DNA from: Rhizobiaceae bacterium
GTDB lineage: Bacteria > Pseudomonadota > Alphaproteobacteria > Rhizobiales > Rhizobiaceae
Assembly: GCA_028281105.1 (NCBI GenBank)
Contig: JANQKQ010000042.1
Span: forward strand, 1-64,000
Direction: 5' to 3'
Length of the DNA stretch: 64,000 nt
In this document: in pieces, positions 54,872 to 63,041 of the stretch
Numbering within the stretch: position 1 is the stretch's first letter
Layout of the letters: each line of letters begins with the position of its first letter
Position numbers and translations under genes: made by a program
The notes under the pieces: model-generated
Database searches by the model: none
Seen by the model: only the letters and a program-made list of their open reading frames with translations
Told to the model about the DNA's origin: nothing

Positions 54872-55930
54872 TCAGGTTGAGGCGGCTTGTTCGCGCTGCC
54901 AGTGGATGTCGATCGGAGGGTCGAACACCGTGATGCCACCGTCGGCCGTGGTGATCGAGGCGGGAAGTTCGATCGGCGCATCGTGCTTGATCAGTCGTAT
55001 GCGCTCTTCATTGGCGGGCAGCCGGTAGAATGCCGGTCCGTTAAGCGACGTGAAGGCTTCCAGCCGGTCCAGCGCGCCATGGTTGTCGAAAACCTGGGCG
55101 ACGCAGCCCAACGTTACCGGCGATGAGAAGATGCCGGCGCAGCCGCAGGCGGTTTCCTTGGCCGCATCCACATGGGGGGCCGAGTCGGTGCCCAAGAAGA
55201 ACCTGCTGTCGCCGGATGTGGCGGCCTCGCACAATGCCGCACGGTGGCTTTCGCGCTTGGCCACGGGCAGGCAGTAATAGTGCGGGCGTATGCCGCCGGC
55301 CAGGATGGCGTTGCGGTTGATGATCAGGTGGTGGGTGGTGATGGTCGCGGCAAGCCCGCCGGAGGACGATTTGACATAGTCGACGCCGTCGGCCGTCGTC
55401 ACATGCTCCAGCACGATCCGCAGGCCCGGGAAACGCCTGCGCAACGGATCCAGCACGCGCTCGATGAACACGGCTTCGCGATCGAAAATGTCGATCTCTT
55501 CATCTGTCACCTCGCCGTGCACCAGCAGGGGCAGATCGATCTCCTCCATCCGCGCGAGCACCGCATAGACCTTTTTGATGTCGCGCACGCCGCTGGCGGA
55601 ATTGGTCGTTGCGCCTGCCGGGTAGAGCTTGACCGCGGTGATCAAGCCGGAGCTTGCGCCGGCGGCGACGTCGTTCGGATCGGTGGTTTCCGTGAGGTAC
55701 AGCGTCATCAGCGGTTCGAAGCGGTGGCCGTCGGGCACCGCGGCAAGGATGCGCTCGCGATAGGCGGCGGCATCACCAGTAGTGACCACCGGCGGCACCA
55801 GGTTCGGCATGACGATGGCCCTGGCGAAATCGACGCTGGTGTGGGGCGTCACCGCCGCCAGCACATCGCCGTCGCGCAGATGCAGATGCCAGTCGTCGGG
55901 CCGGCGAATGGAGATATCGTTGATGCTCAT
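54872..55930 (-). CDS. pyrC: Dihydroorotase (class II, PyrC)
   Basis: 352 residues from the ATG at complement 55928-55930. Zinc amidohydrolase making dihydroorotate. [10 protein letters not shown] (metal His pair), [13 protein letters not shown] with the carboxylated Lys, [17 protein letters not shown] and [10 protein letters not shown] complete the site. Homodimeric E. coli type, not the aspartate-transcarbamoylase-associated class I. Confidence 0.96.
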   Translation of the reverse strand: MSINDISIRRPDDWHLHLRDGDVLAAVTPHTSVDFARAIVMPNLVPPVVTTGDAAAYRERILAAVPDGHRFEPLMTLYLTETTDPNDVAAGASSGLITAVKLYPAGATTNSASGVRDIKKVYAVLARMEEIDLPLLVHGEVTDEEIDIFDREAVFIERVLDPLRRRFPGLRIVLEHVTTADGVDYVKSSSGGLAATITTHHLIINRNAILAGGIRPHYYCLPVAKRESHRAALCEAATSGDSRFFLGTDSAPHVDAAKETACGCAGIFSSPVTLGCVAQVFDNHGALDRLEAFTSLNGPAFYRLPANEERIRLIKHDAPIELPASITTADGGITVFDPPIDIHWQREQAAST

Positions 55931-56064
55931 CTCGACGGGGCTCGGTTCGGTTCGGCGGCAGCCGGACACACGCCCACTATGTCGGATTCGCGGCTGCGCC
56001 GCACCCGATCGGCGCAACGAAATTCGCCGTTATGCCCGAAGTTGCGCGCCGAGTGGGGCGGCCA

Positions 56065-57702
56065 TCATTCGGCTTTCGTCGGCCGGGCGTCCGAAACGGT
56101 GCCGTCGCGGGCGATGCTGACGAACCGGTTCGCTTCGACCAGCTGCTCGGCACTCCACGAGCCGTCGGGCCAGCGGATCCTCACCGTTGCCTGCTGAGCC
56201 GACCCCAGCCCGAAATGGGTGAAGCCTGTCTGGCCGGAAGCATGGCCGCCGCCGATGCGCACGGTGCGCGTCTGGGTCTTGTGCGCGGTGGTGACGTGGA
56301 TTTGCGCGCCGACCGCATGGCGGTTGACGGGGCCGGCATCGGGTTCGATCATCAGCCAGCCGCCCGCTGCCGGACCGGCCCCCAGATTGCGGAACGCGCT
56401 GACGTTGGCCCCGCGATTGACGACCAGCAGATCGACGAGCCCGTCGGCGTTGAAATCTTCAGCCACCGCGCCGCGGCCTTTGGTGTCCTGAGCGATGCCG
56501 GCTTCGCCGCCATACTCATGGAACGTGCCATCAGCGGCGGCGAGCAGCAGATTGTCGGGATCGAAGGCGGCCGCTTCTTCCATCGCTTCGACGTTTCCCT
56601 TCGCGATGAACAGATCGAGCCGGCCGTCATTGTTGAAATCGGCGAACTGCGCATGCCAGCTGGTCGATGGTTTGACGTCATCGCCGGTGTATGGCCGGTG
56701 TGCGGTGGTGCCCTTGTCCAGTGCGATGTCCACGTAGCTGGGCCGCCCGTCGCCTGCATCGGGCTCGAGCATCTGCAGTTTCGCATCGCCCATGGAGGTC
56801 AGCACATATTCCGGCCGGCCGTCGCCGGTGAGATCAGCGGCGGCGATGCCCATGCCCCAGATGTTAAGCTGTCGCCAGCCGTCGTCCTGGGTGAAGGGGC
56901 GCGGGTCGCCGCCGGCCGGCACCTGCCAAAGCTGTTCCTCACCGCCGCGATAGTAATGACGGTCGTTGGACACGCGTAGCGCGATGTCGCCGCGACCGTT
57001 CCAATCGGTGAACATCACCGACAGCGCGCAGTAACCCGGCGACAGTGCTGCACCGCTAGAATAGTCGGGTTGGCCGTCGTCACCGATGACGGGGCGAACG
57101 AGCCGGTTGTCGTGGCAGGTGCCCCAGGGCGCGCCTTGCGCGTCGCGGTCCACATAATTGCCGAACGCCAGGGTCGGAAACCGCGCGTCGGCCTCCCATA
57201 TCGCGGCGGCCGAGGTGGTCCATGCCTGCCCGCCATCGAATGCGAAGCGCTCGTTTGCCGGTTCGAACGTGCAGTCCGGGCCGCCCTTTGCCAGCAGGTT
57301 CTCGCCCAGCCTCAGCACGACCAGGTCGATGTGTGCGTCGTTGTCGAGGTTCACGGGATAGGCCCCCAATATCCCGGTGCGATCGACTTCGCTCAGGCCC
57401 GTATCGCGCTGTTCGAAACGCAGTTCGCCGCCGGGCTGCGATCGGTTGACGTACAGTTTGGCTTCGTCGGCGCCGCCGGCGATGAACAAGTCGGGCAGGC
57501 GGTCATCGTTGCAGTCGAAGCTGGCCGCGCCGCCGCCGACGAAAAACTCCCATGGACCGGTATACGAGTGCTCGATGCCGGCCGCCTGCGCTTCCTCGTG
57601 CAACTGCGGAATGGCGATCGGCGCGGTTTCGCCTGCACCGGCGACCGGCGGCATGGCCAGGCAGGCGCATGCGACGGCGAAATACGGAACGGAAGTTTTC
57701 AT
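56065..57702 (-). CDS. Secreted FG-GAP/VCBS repeat protein with C-terminal ASPIC/UnbV domain (CRTAC1-like)
   Basis: 545 residues; signal peptide about 1-23 (ending PPVAGA-GET). Six repeats of the calcium-binding D-x-[ND]-x-D-G type are visible: DCNDDRLPDLF, NLDNDAHIDLV, DWNGRGDIAL, DLTGDGRPEYV, DFNNDGRLDLF and DFNADGLVDLL, consistent with a beta-propeller. The C-terminal segment NRHAVGAQIHVTTAH to GLGSAQQATVRIRWPDG is an ASPIC/UnbV domain. The function in bacteria is not known. It lies alone between pyrC and the ROK gene. Confidence 0.87.
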   Translation of the reverse strand: MKTSVPYFAVACACLAMPPVAGAGETAPIAIPQLHEEAQAAGIEHSYTGPWEFFVGGGAASFDCNDDRLPDLFIAGGADEAKLYVNRSQPGGELRFEQRDTGLSEVDRTGILGAYPVNLDNDAHIDLVVLRLGENLLAKGGPDCTFEPANERFAFDGGQAWTTSAAAIWEADARFPTLAFGNYVDRDAQGAPWGTCHDNRLVRPVIGDDGQPDYSSGAALSPGYCALSVMFTDWNGRGDIALRVSNDRHYYRGGEEQLWQVPAGGDPRPFTQDDGWRQLNIWGMGIAAADLTGDGRPEYVLTSMGDAKLQMLEPDAGDGRPSYVDIALDKGTTAHRPYTGDDVKPSTSWHAQFADFNNDGRLDLFIAKGNVEAMEEAAAFDPDNLLLAAADGTFHEYGGEAGIAQDTKGRGAVAEDFNADGLVDLLVVNRGANVSAFRNLGAGPAAGGWLMIEPDAGPVNRHAVGAQIHVTTAHKTQTRTVRIGGGHASGQTGFTHFGLGSAQQATVRIRWPDGSWSAEQLVEANRFVSIARDGTVSDARPTKAE

Positions 57703-57758
57703 GACAGAGCCCCCTGCATGGTTTGTTTTGTTGGTGAAGTTTCCCGCCCTCCCGCGCG

Positions 57759-58973
57759 TCACGCGGTCACCCGCTGCGAGAGAATGCTGGCGTCCAGGTC
57801 GGCGAGCGAGGATTGCTTGTTGCCTTCGAACACGAGATTGGCCTCTTCGCCCATCACGGTGATCTCGGGCGCGGCGCCGAACCGCACCTGCAGGCTCGCC
57901 TCCATGTGATGGCGCAGCGCCGGCTCGATCAGGTCGAAGAAGCTCAGGCCGGGTCCGGTAATCACCAACGGCATCGGTTCGAACAGGCTGTGCAGACGGG
58001 CCAGCCCTACGCCGATGGCCTCACCGGCCAGCCGGAATGCATATTGCGCCATCCGCGAACCGCGCCTCGCATCGTCGGCGATGCGTTCGACCTCGGCCAG
58101 CGGCACGAACTTGGCCGGGATGGTGTCTCCGGGCACTTCGAACGCAGTTCGCAGAATGCCGTAGAAACCGGCATAGGCTTCGATGCAGCCGGTCAGGCCG
58201 CAACGGCATACCGGACCGTCGGGGCGGTGAACCATGTGGCCGAACGGCGGTGCGACGGAGGTGATCTGCCCGTCCGGCTCCTCGGCCGCGATGCCCAGGC
58301 CGATCGAATGGCCCAGGGACAGGGTTGCGACCTTGCGGGTGATGAATGTCGCCGATTCACGCTGACGCGCCGCGGCTGCCGCCTGTGCGGTGAATCTTGC
58401 CTCGTTGGTGAGCGTGATCCGCGATTTCCAGTTCGGCCTCAGCGCCGCTTCGAAATCCAGTTGCGTGTCGCCGAAGACGGCGGACCAGAGCAGTTTGGCG
58501 GAACCGGGCGCGACCACCCCTTTGGAGGTGATCGAAATGGTCTCCACCCGTTCGCGTGCAAGCCGCTCGCGTTCGCACAGGCGCTGGAGGCCACGGTCGA
58601 TCTTCTCCAGAAACTGCCGGGAATCGTCGTCGGCAGGATTGCGGTGTTCCTCGAACCGGTCTTTCAGCGTGCCGCCATAGTCGACCAACGAGTATTGGAT
58701 CAGGTCCGAAGTCAGCCGCACCGCCGCCACGTGGGCGCTAGCCGGGTTCTGGCGGAACAGCACGCGCGGCCGGCCGCGTCCGCCGCGCCCGCTCACCACC
58801 TCGCGCAACAGGATGCCTTCGGCCTCCAGCTCACCGGTGATGGCGGAGACCGTGGCAGAACTCAGTCCCGACCATTGGTGGATTTCGGTATGCGAGACCG
58901 GGCCGAGCCTGCGCAAAGTGGACAGAACCAGGCTGCGATTGTGTTGGCGCAGGGATTCCGTGCTCGCCTTCAT
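57759..58973 (-). CDS. ROK-family transcriptional regulator (XylR/NagC type)
   Basis: 404 residues from the ATG at complement 58971-58973, with GGAG 8 bases upstream; an ATG at 58979 would be too close to it. N-terminal winged HTH (HTEIHQWSGLSSATVSAITGEL), then a sugar-kinase-like domain with the zinc motif VCRCGLTGCIEAY. The kinase phosphate motif DxGxT is degraded (LVDYGGTLKD), as in repressors. Divergent from xylFHG; a 23-bp palindrome between them is the likely operator. Confidence 0.9.
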   Translation of the reverse strand: MKASTESLRQHNRSLVLSTLRRLGPVSHTEIHQWSGLSSATVSAITGELEAEGILLREVVSGRGGRGRPRVLFRQNPASAHVAAVRLTSDLIQYSLVDYGGTLKDRFEEHRNPADDDSRQFLEKIDRGLQRLCERERLARERVETISITSKGVVAPGSAKLLWSAVFGDTQLDFEAALRPNWKSRITLTNEARFTAQAAAAARQRESATFITRKVATLSLGHSIGLGIAAEEPDGQITSVAPPFGHMVHRPDGPVCRCGLTGCIEAYAGFYGILRTAFEVPGDTIPAKFVPLAEVERIADDARRGSRMAQYAFRLAGEAIGVGLARLHSLFEPMPLVITGPGLSFFDLIEPALRHHMEASLQVRFGAAPEITVMGEEANLVFEGNKQSSLADLDASILSQRVTA

Positions 58974-59015
58974 CAACATCGCTCCGGTGGCCTCTTCATC
59001 CGCTGACACGGAAGT

Positions 59016-59097
59016 CGGCACCAGCCCGCTCCCACTCCCAACCACCCATGGCAGGTTCCTCCAGAGGGTGGCTGGGAGGGGGAGCGGGCTGGTGCCG
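59016..59097. repeat. Long inverted repeat, family B copy 2, upstream of the ROK gene
   Basis: Arms of 32 bases (59016-59047 and 59066-59097), 30 of 32 paired, 18-base spacer; arms contain AGCCCGCTCCCACTCCCAAC. It resembles the element at 44216-44285 in arm sequence (GCCCGCTCCC...) and spacer length, and in lying 5' of a regulator start (43 bases here). Confidence 0.78.
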
Positions 59098-59129
59098 AGT
59101 GAATACAGAAGACCATCTCATGATCGCCA

Positions 59130-59158
59130 TTGACTCTGGTGGCGAAGTTTGCCAACAA
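59130..59158 (+). promoter_or_regulatory. xylF promoter
   Basis: TTGACT (59130-59135), 17-base spacer, CAACAA (59153-59158). The ROK-type palindrome starts at the last base of the -10, so repressor binding would block initiation. Confidence 0.5.
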
Positions 59159-59180
59159 TTTTCTCGACTGTCGAGAAAAT
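59158..59180. promoter_or_regulatory. 23-bp perfect palindrome, likely ROK operator
   Basis: ATTTTCTCGAC and its exact complement flank a central T. It sits between the ROK gene and xylF, 90 bases before the xylF ATG. TTTTC-type AT arms are typical for ROK repressors. Confidence 0.72.
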
Positions 59181-59269
59181 AAATAATCACCAACACTCGC
59201 GGTTCAAGGACATCAGGCCCGGTCCGGCAAACGAGACCGGTTCGGGGAATTCAAAATGGAGGAGCTATC

Positions 59270-60307
59270 ATGAAGAAACTGGTTACCGCACTGCTTGCGA
59301 GCGCTGCCATGACGGCGGCGTTGGGAGGTGCCGCGCTGGCCGACGGCAACATCATCGGCGTGTCCTGGTCGAACTTCCAGGAAGAGCGCTGGAAGACCGA
59401 CGAAGCGGCGATGAAGGCCGCGATCGAGTCCAATGGCGACAAGTACATCTCCGCCGACGCCCAGGCTTCGGCAGCCAAGCAGCTCACCGACGTCGAAAGC
59501 CTGATCGCCCAGGGCGCCAACGCGCTGATCATCCTTTCGCTGGATTCGGCCGCCATCGGCCCGGCGGTTGACGCAGCCGCGGCGGAAGCCATCCCGGTAA
59601 TCGGCTATGACCGGCTGATCGAAGACGAGCGCGCCTTCTACATCACCTTCGACAACAAGGAAGTCGGCCGCATGCAGGCCCGCGCCGTGTTCGCGGCGAT
59701 GCCCGAGGGCAGCTACGCTTTCGTCAAGGGCGACAAGGGCGATCCCAACGCGGACTTCCTGTTCGAGGGCCAGATGGAAGTGCTCAAGGAGGCTATGGAT
59801 TCCGGCAAGGTCAAGAATGTGGGTGAATCCTACACCGACGGCTGGAAGCCGGACAACGCCCAGAAGAACATGGAGCAGATCCTGACCGCCAACAACAATG
59901 AGGTGGATGCCGTCGTCGCCTCGAACGATGGCATGGCCGGTGGCGTCGTCGCCGCGCTTTCCGCCCAGGGCATGGCCGGCACCGTGCCGGTCTCCGGTCA
60001 GGACGGCGACCATGCCGCGCTCAATCGGGTCGCTCGGGGCACTCAGACCGTCTCGGTGTGGAAGGATGCCCGTGAGCTCGGCAAAGCGGCCGGCAACGCG
60101 GCTGCCATGCTGGCCGACGGCAAGGCGATGGCGGATATTCCTGATGCCGTCAAATGGTCCGGTGGCGCCAAGGGCGTCGAGATGAACGCCCTGTTCCTGG
60201 CTCCGGTTCCGGTCACCCAGGAAAATCTGAACGTGGTGATCGACGCTGGCTGGATCTCCAAGGAGAAAGCCTGTGAAGGAGCCGCCGCTGGCGTGACCGG
60301 CTGCTAA
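59270..60307 (+). CDS. xylF: D-xylose ABC transporter substrate-binding protein
   Basis: 345 residues; signal peptide about 1-23 (ending GAALA-DGN); GGAGG precedes the ATG. Similar to E. coli XylF along its length: YDRLIEDERAFYITFDNKEVG, DGWKPDNAQKNMEQILTANNN, VVASNDGMAGGVVAALSAQG and VSGQDGDHAAL. It ends in two Cys (AGWISKEKACEG, GVTGC). Xylose is the likely ligand, but other pentoses or hexoses cannot be excluded. A strong stem-loop follows. Confidence 0.93.
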   Translation: MKKLVTALLASAAMTAALGGAALADGNIIGVSWSNFQEERWKTDEAAMKAAIESNGDKYISADAQASAAKQLTDVESLIAQGANALIILSLDSAAIGPAVDAAAAEAIPVIGYDRLIEDERAFYITFDNKEVGRMQARAVFAAMPEGSYAFVKGDKGDPNADFLFEGQMEVLKEAMDSGKVKNVGESYTDGWKPDNAQKNMEQILTANNNEVDAVVASNDGMAGGVVAALSAQGMAGTVPVSGQDGDHAALNRVARGTQTVSVWKDARELGKAAGNAAAMLADGKAMADIPDAVKWSGGAKGVEMNALFLAPVPVTQENLNVVIDAGWISKEKACEGAAAGVTGC

Positions 60308-60326
60308 GCTTTACAATCGCGACAAG

Positions 60327-60364
60327 GGCCCGCGCGCCGAAGAGAGGATTTCGGCGCGCGGGCC
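60327..60364 (+). terminator. Intercistronic stem-loop after xylF
   Basis: Perfect 15-bp stem: GGCCCGCGCGCCGAA (60327-60341) and its complement (60350-60364), loop of 8. No T-run follows, and the xylH ribosome site begins about 10 bases later. Likely a 3' stabiliser for xylF mRNA with partial read-through. Confidence 0.72.
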
Positions 60365-60383
60365 AGCATACGGGGAGGCAATC

Positions 60384-61706
60384 TTGAGCGATCTCAGTTC
60401 AGGCCATGGCGCCGCGCGTGTCGAACACGAACCGCTGTTCACGCGGTTCCTGCGGCAAACCGAAATCGATTCACGGCTTCTGGGCATGGTCGGCGCGCTG
60501 GCGCTGATCTGGATCGGCTTCCACGTCTACGGAATGCTCGTCAACGGCTTCGGTGCGTTCCTGACCCCGCGCAATCTGTGGAACCTGTCGGTGCAGACCG
60601 CGTCGATCGGCGTGATGGCGACCGGCATGGTGCTGGTCATCGTCACCCGGCATATCGATTTGTCGGTCGGCTCCGTGCTCGGCTTCTGCGCCATGGTGAT
60701 GGCGATCATGCAGGTGTGGATCCTGCCGCAGTTCTTCGGTCTCGGCCATCCGGCGATCTGGATCATTACCATTCTTATAGGACTGACCGTCGGCACCCTG
60801 GTCGGCGCGTTCCACGGTTTTCTGATCGCCTATCTGCAGATCCCCGCCTTCATCGTCACCTTGGGCGGTCTGCTGGTGTGGCGCGGCGCATCGTTCATGC
60901 TGGCGCGCGGTGAGACAATCTCGCCCGTCGACAGCACATTCGCCTTGCTCGGCGGAGGGCCTTACGGCGCGGTCGGTTTCATTGGAAGTTGGATTGTCGG
61001 CGTAGTGGTGTGCGTGGGCATCGTGGCGATCATCGTCACCGGCCGGCGCAAGCGCAAGCAGTTCCAGTTCCCGTTGCGCCCGATGTGGGCGGAGATCTTT
61101 CTCGCCTGTCTTGGCTGTGCGGTGGTGATCGGCTTCGTGATGCTGGTCAACGCCTACCCCTGGCCCAAGGGCATCGTGCGCCAATATGCGGAAACCAACA
61201 ATATCGCCGTGCCCGAAGGTGGCCTGTTCATTTCCCACGGCTTCGCGATTCCCGTCCTCATCCTGATCGCGGTGGGCATCTTCATGACCTTCCTGGCCAC
61301 GCGCACCCGGTTCGGCCGCTATGTCTTCGCCATCGGCGGCAACCCGGAAGCGGCGGAACTCGCCGGCATCAACACGCGCTGGGTGACGGTGAAGATTTTC
61401 GGCCTGATGGGTTTTCTGTGCGCCCTGTCGGCGGTGATCGCCTCGGCCAGGCTCAATTCGGCCACCAACGCGTTGGGCACGCTCGACGAACTTTACGTGA
61501 TCGCCTCGGCGGTTATCGGCGGCACCTCGCTTGGCGGGGGTATCGGCACCATATATGGGGCGATATTGGGTGCGCTCGTCATGCAGTCGCTGCAGACGGG
61601 GATGGTGCTGGTCGGTTTCGACGCAGCGGCGCAGCAGATTGTCGTGGGATCGGTGTTGGTCATTGCCGTATGGCTCGACACGGTCTATCGGCGTAGGGCG
61701 AAGTAG
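60384..61706 (+). CDS. xylH: Xylose ABC transporter permease
   Basis: 440 residues from a TTG at 60384, supported by GGGGAGG 7 bases upstream. Multi-pass permease of the ribose/xylose family: [59 protein letters not shown], and [20 protein letters not shown] central insert of about 50 residues between TM segments ([17 protein letters not shown]) is typical of XylH. Confidence 0.93.
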   Translation: MSDLSSGHGAARVEHEPLFTRFLRQTEIDSRLLGMVGALALIWIGFHVYGMLVNGFGAFLTPRNLWNLSVQTASIGVMATGMVLVIVTRHIDLSVGSVLGFCAMVMAIMQVWILPQFFGLGHPAIWIITILIGLTVGTLVGAFHGFLIAYLQIPAFIVTLGGLLVWRGASFMLARGETISPVDSTFALLGGGPYGAVGFIGSWIVGVVVCVGIVAIIVTGRRKRKQFQFPLRPMWAEIFLACLGCAVVIGFVMLVNAYPWPKGIVRQYAETNNIAVPEGGLFISHGFAIPVLILIAVGIFMTFLATRTRFGRYVFAIGGNPEAAELAGINTRWVTVKIFGLMGFLCALSAVIASARLNSATNALGTLDELYVIASAVIGGTSLGGGIGTIYGAILGALVMQSLQTGMVLVGFDAAAQQIVVGSVLVIAVWLDTVYRRRAK

Positions 61707-61717
61707 GGAGCGGGACG

Positions 61718-62506
61718 ATGTCTTCAACAAGATCCGGAACCCCACTCGTAGAGATGCGGGACATTTCGATCGCCTTCGGCGGTCTGAAAGCGGTCGACCA
61801 TGCCTCGGTCGATCTGCACCCGGGCGAGGTGGTCGGCCTGCTCGGCCATAACGGCGCAGGCAAGTCGACGCTGATCAAGATCCTGTCCGGCGCATACAAG
61901 CGCGACTCGGGCGAAATCTGGATCGACGGCCAGGAAGCCCACATCAACAATCCGCGCGACGCCAAGACCTATGGCATCGAGACCATCTACCAGACGCTGG
62001 CGATCGCCGACAATGTGGACGCGGCCGCCAACCTCTATCTCGGCCGCGAGCTGCAGACCGCCTGGGGAACCCTGGACGATGCGGCCATGGAGGCCGAGGC
62101 GCGCAAGGTGATGGGCCGGCTCAACCCCAACTTCCAGCGCTTCAAGGATCCGGTAAAGGCCCTGTCCGGCGGTCAGCGCCAGTCGGTGGCGATCGCGCGG
62201 GCCATCCTGTTCAACGCGCGCATCCTGATCATGGACGAGCCGACCGCCGCGCTCGGTCCCCAGGAGACCGCGCAGGTGGGCGAGTTGATTATGCAACTGA
62301 AGAAGGAAGGCATCGGCATCTTCCTGATCTCCCACGACATCCATGACGTCTTCGACCTGGCCGACCGGGTCACCGTGATGAAGAATGGGCTGGTGGTCGG
62401 ACACGCCACCACTTCGGATGTGACCAAGGACGAGGTCCTCGGCATGATCATTCTGGGCAAGTGCCCGCCGGCGGCGACCCAGGGTCCGGGCGCGGTGGCT
62501 TCATAA
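61718..62506 (+). CDS. xylG: Sugar ABC transporter ATP-binding protein, single-domain
   Basis: 262 residues with one ABC cassette: Walker [10 protein letters not shown], signature [14 protein letters not shown], Walker [13 protein letters not shown]. coli XylG has two fused cassettes (about 510 residues), so this is the half-size form found with FrcA-like systems and would act as a homodimer. Lies 11 bp after xylH. No xylA or xylB is in the window. Confidence 0.92.
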   Translation: MSSTRSGTPLVEMRDISIAFGGLKAVDHASVDLHPGEVVGLLGHNGAGKSTLIKILSGAYKRDSGEIWIDGQEAHINNPRDAKTYGIETIYQTLAIADNVDAAANLYLGRELQTAWGTLDDAAMEAEARKVMGRLNPNFQRFKDPVKALSGGQRQSVAIARAILFNARILIMDEPTAALGPQETAQVGELIMQLKKEGIGIFLISHDIHDVFDLADRVTVMKNGLVVGHATTSDVTKDEVLGMIILGKCPPAATQGPGAVAS

Positions 62507-62557
62507 GGCTCCGGCCAGGCCCTTTCGACAGATCGTCTCGACCATCGTTTGCGTCAC

Positions 62558-62600
62558 CCGGCATTGGAGCCGGGCATGGACAGCCCGGCTCCGACACCGG
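62558..62600. terminator. Inverted repeat between convergent xylG and VOC genes
   Basis: CCGGCATTGGAGCCGGGC (62558-62575) and GCCCGGCTCCGACACCGG (62583-62600), 15 of 18 paired, loop of 7. It abuts the VOC stop. A bidirectional terminator or a short dispersed palindrome. Confidence 0.55.
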
Positions 62601-62981
62601 TTATTGGCGCATGCTCTCATAGGTGATCAGCGCGAAGCGCGCGCCATGGGGATCGGTCAGCGTCGCCATGCGACCGACACCGGGCGCGTCCATCGGCTCG
62701 GCTACGACGCTGGCGCCACCGGCCTTCGCCCTGGCCACCGCCGCATCCACGTCGGCAACGGTGATGAAGATGGTCCATCGGCCCTCATCGTCCGACCTGG
62801 GTGAAAAGCCGCCGATCGGCTGTTCGCCCATCATGATGCCGGGATAGCTGCTGCCGTCCTGCATCGGCATGCCTGCGATGGTCCAGCCGACCACGTCGGC
62901 ATAGAACTTCTGGGCGGCCGCGTGGTCGGGGCCTGAATGTTCGATCCAGCCGGCGGCTCCCGGCGTTGTCATCTCGCTCAT
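62601..62981 (-). CDS. VOC-family protein (Cfp30B-like)
   Basis: 126 residues from the ATG at complement 62979-62981, with GGAG 7 bases upstream. Single VOC module: WIEHSGPDHAAAQKFYADVVGWT, QPIGGF, FITVADVDAAVARAKAGGASVV, and TLTDPHGARFALI. Enzymatic role unknown. It follows the ECF sigma gene by about 60 bases on the same strand. Small VOC or DGPF-domain proteins are frequent partners of this sigma group. Confidence 0.85.
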   Translation of the reverse strand: MSEMTTPGAAGWIEHSGPDHAAAQKFYADVVGWTIAGMPMQDGSSYPGIMMGEQPIGGFSPRSDDEGRWTIFITVADVDAAVARAKAGGASVVAEPMDAPGVGRMATLTDPHGARFALITYESMRQ

Positions 62982-63041
62982 GTCATACTCCATTGCTGTC
63001 GCGCGCACCTTGCGCACGACACCAAGACGCGGCCGGGCGGC

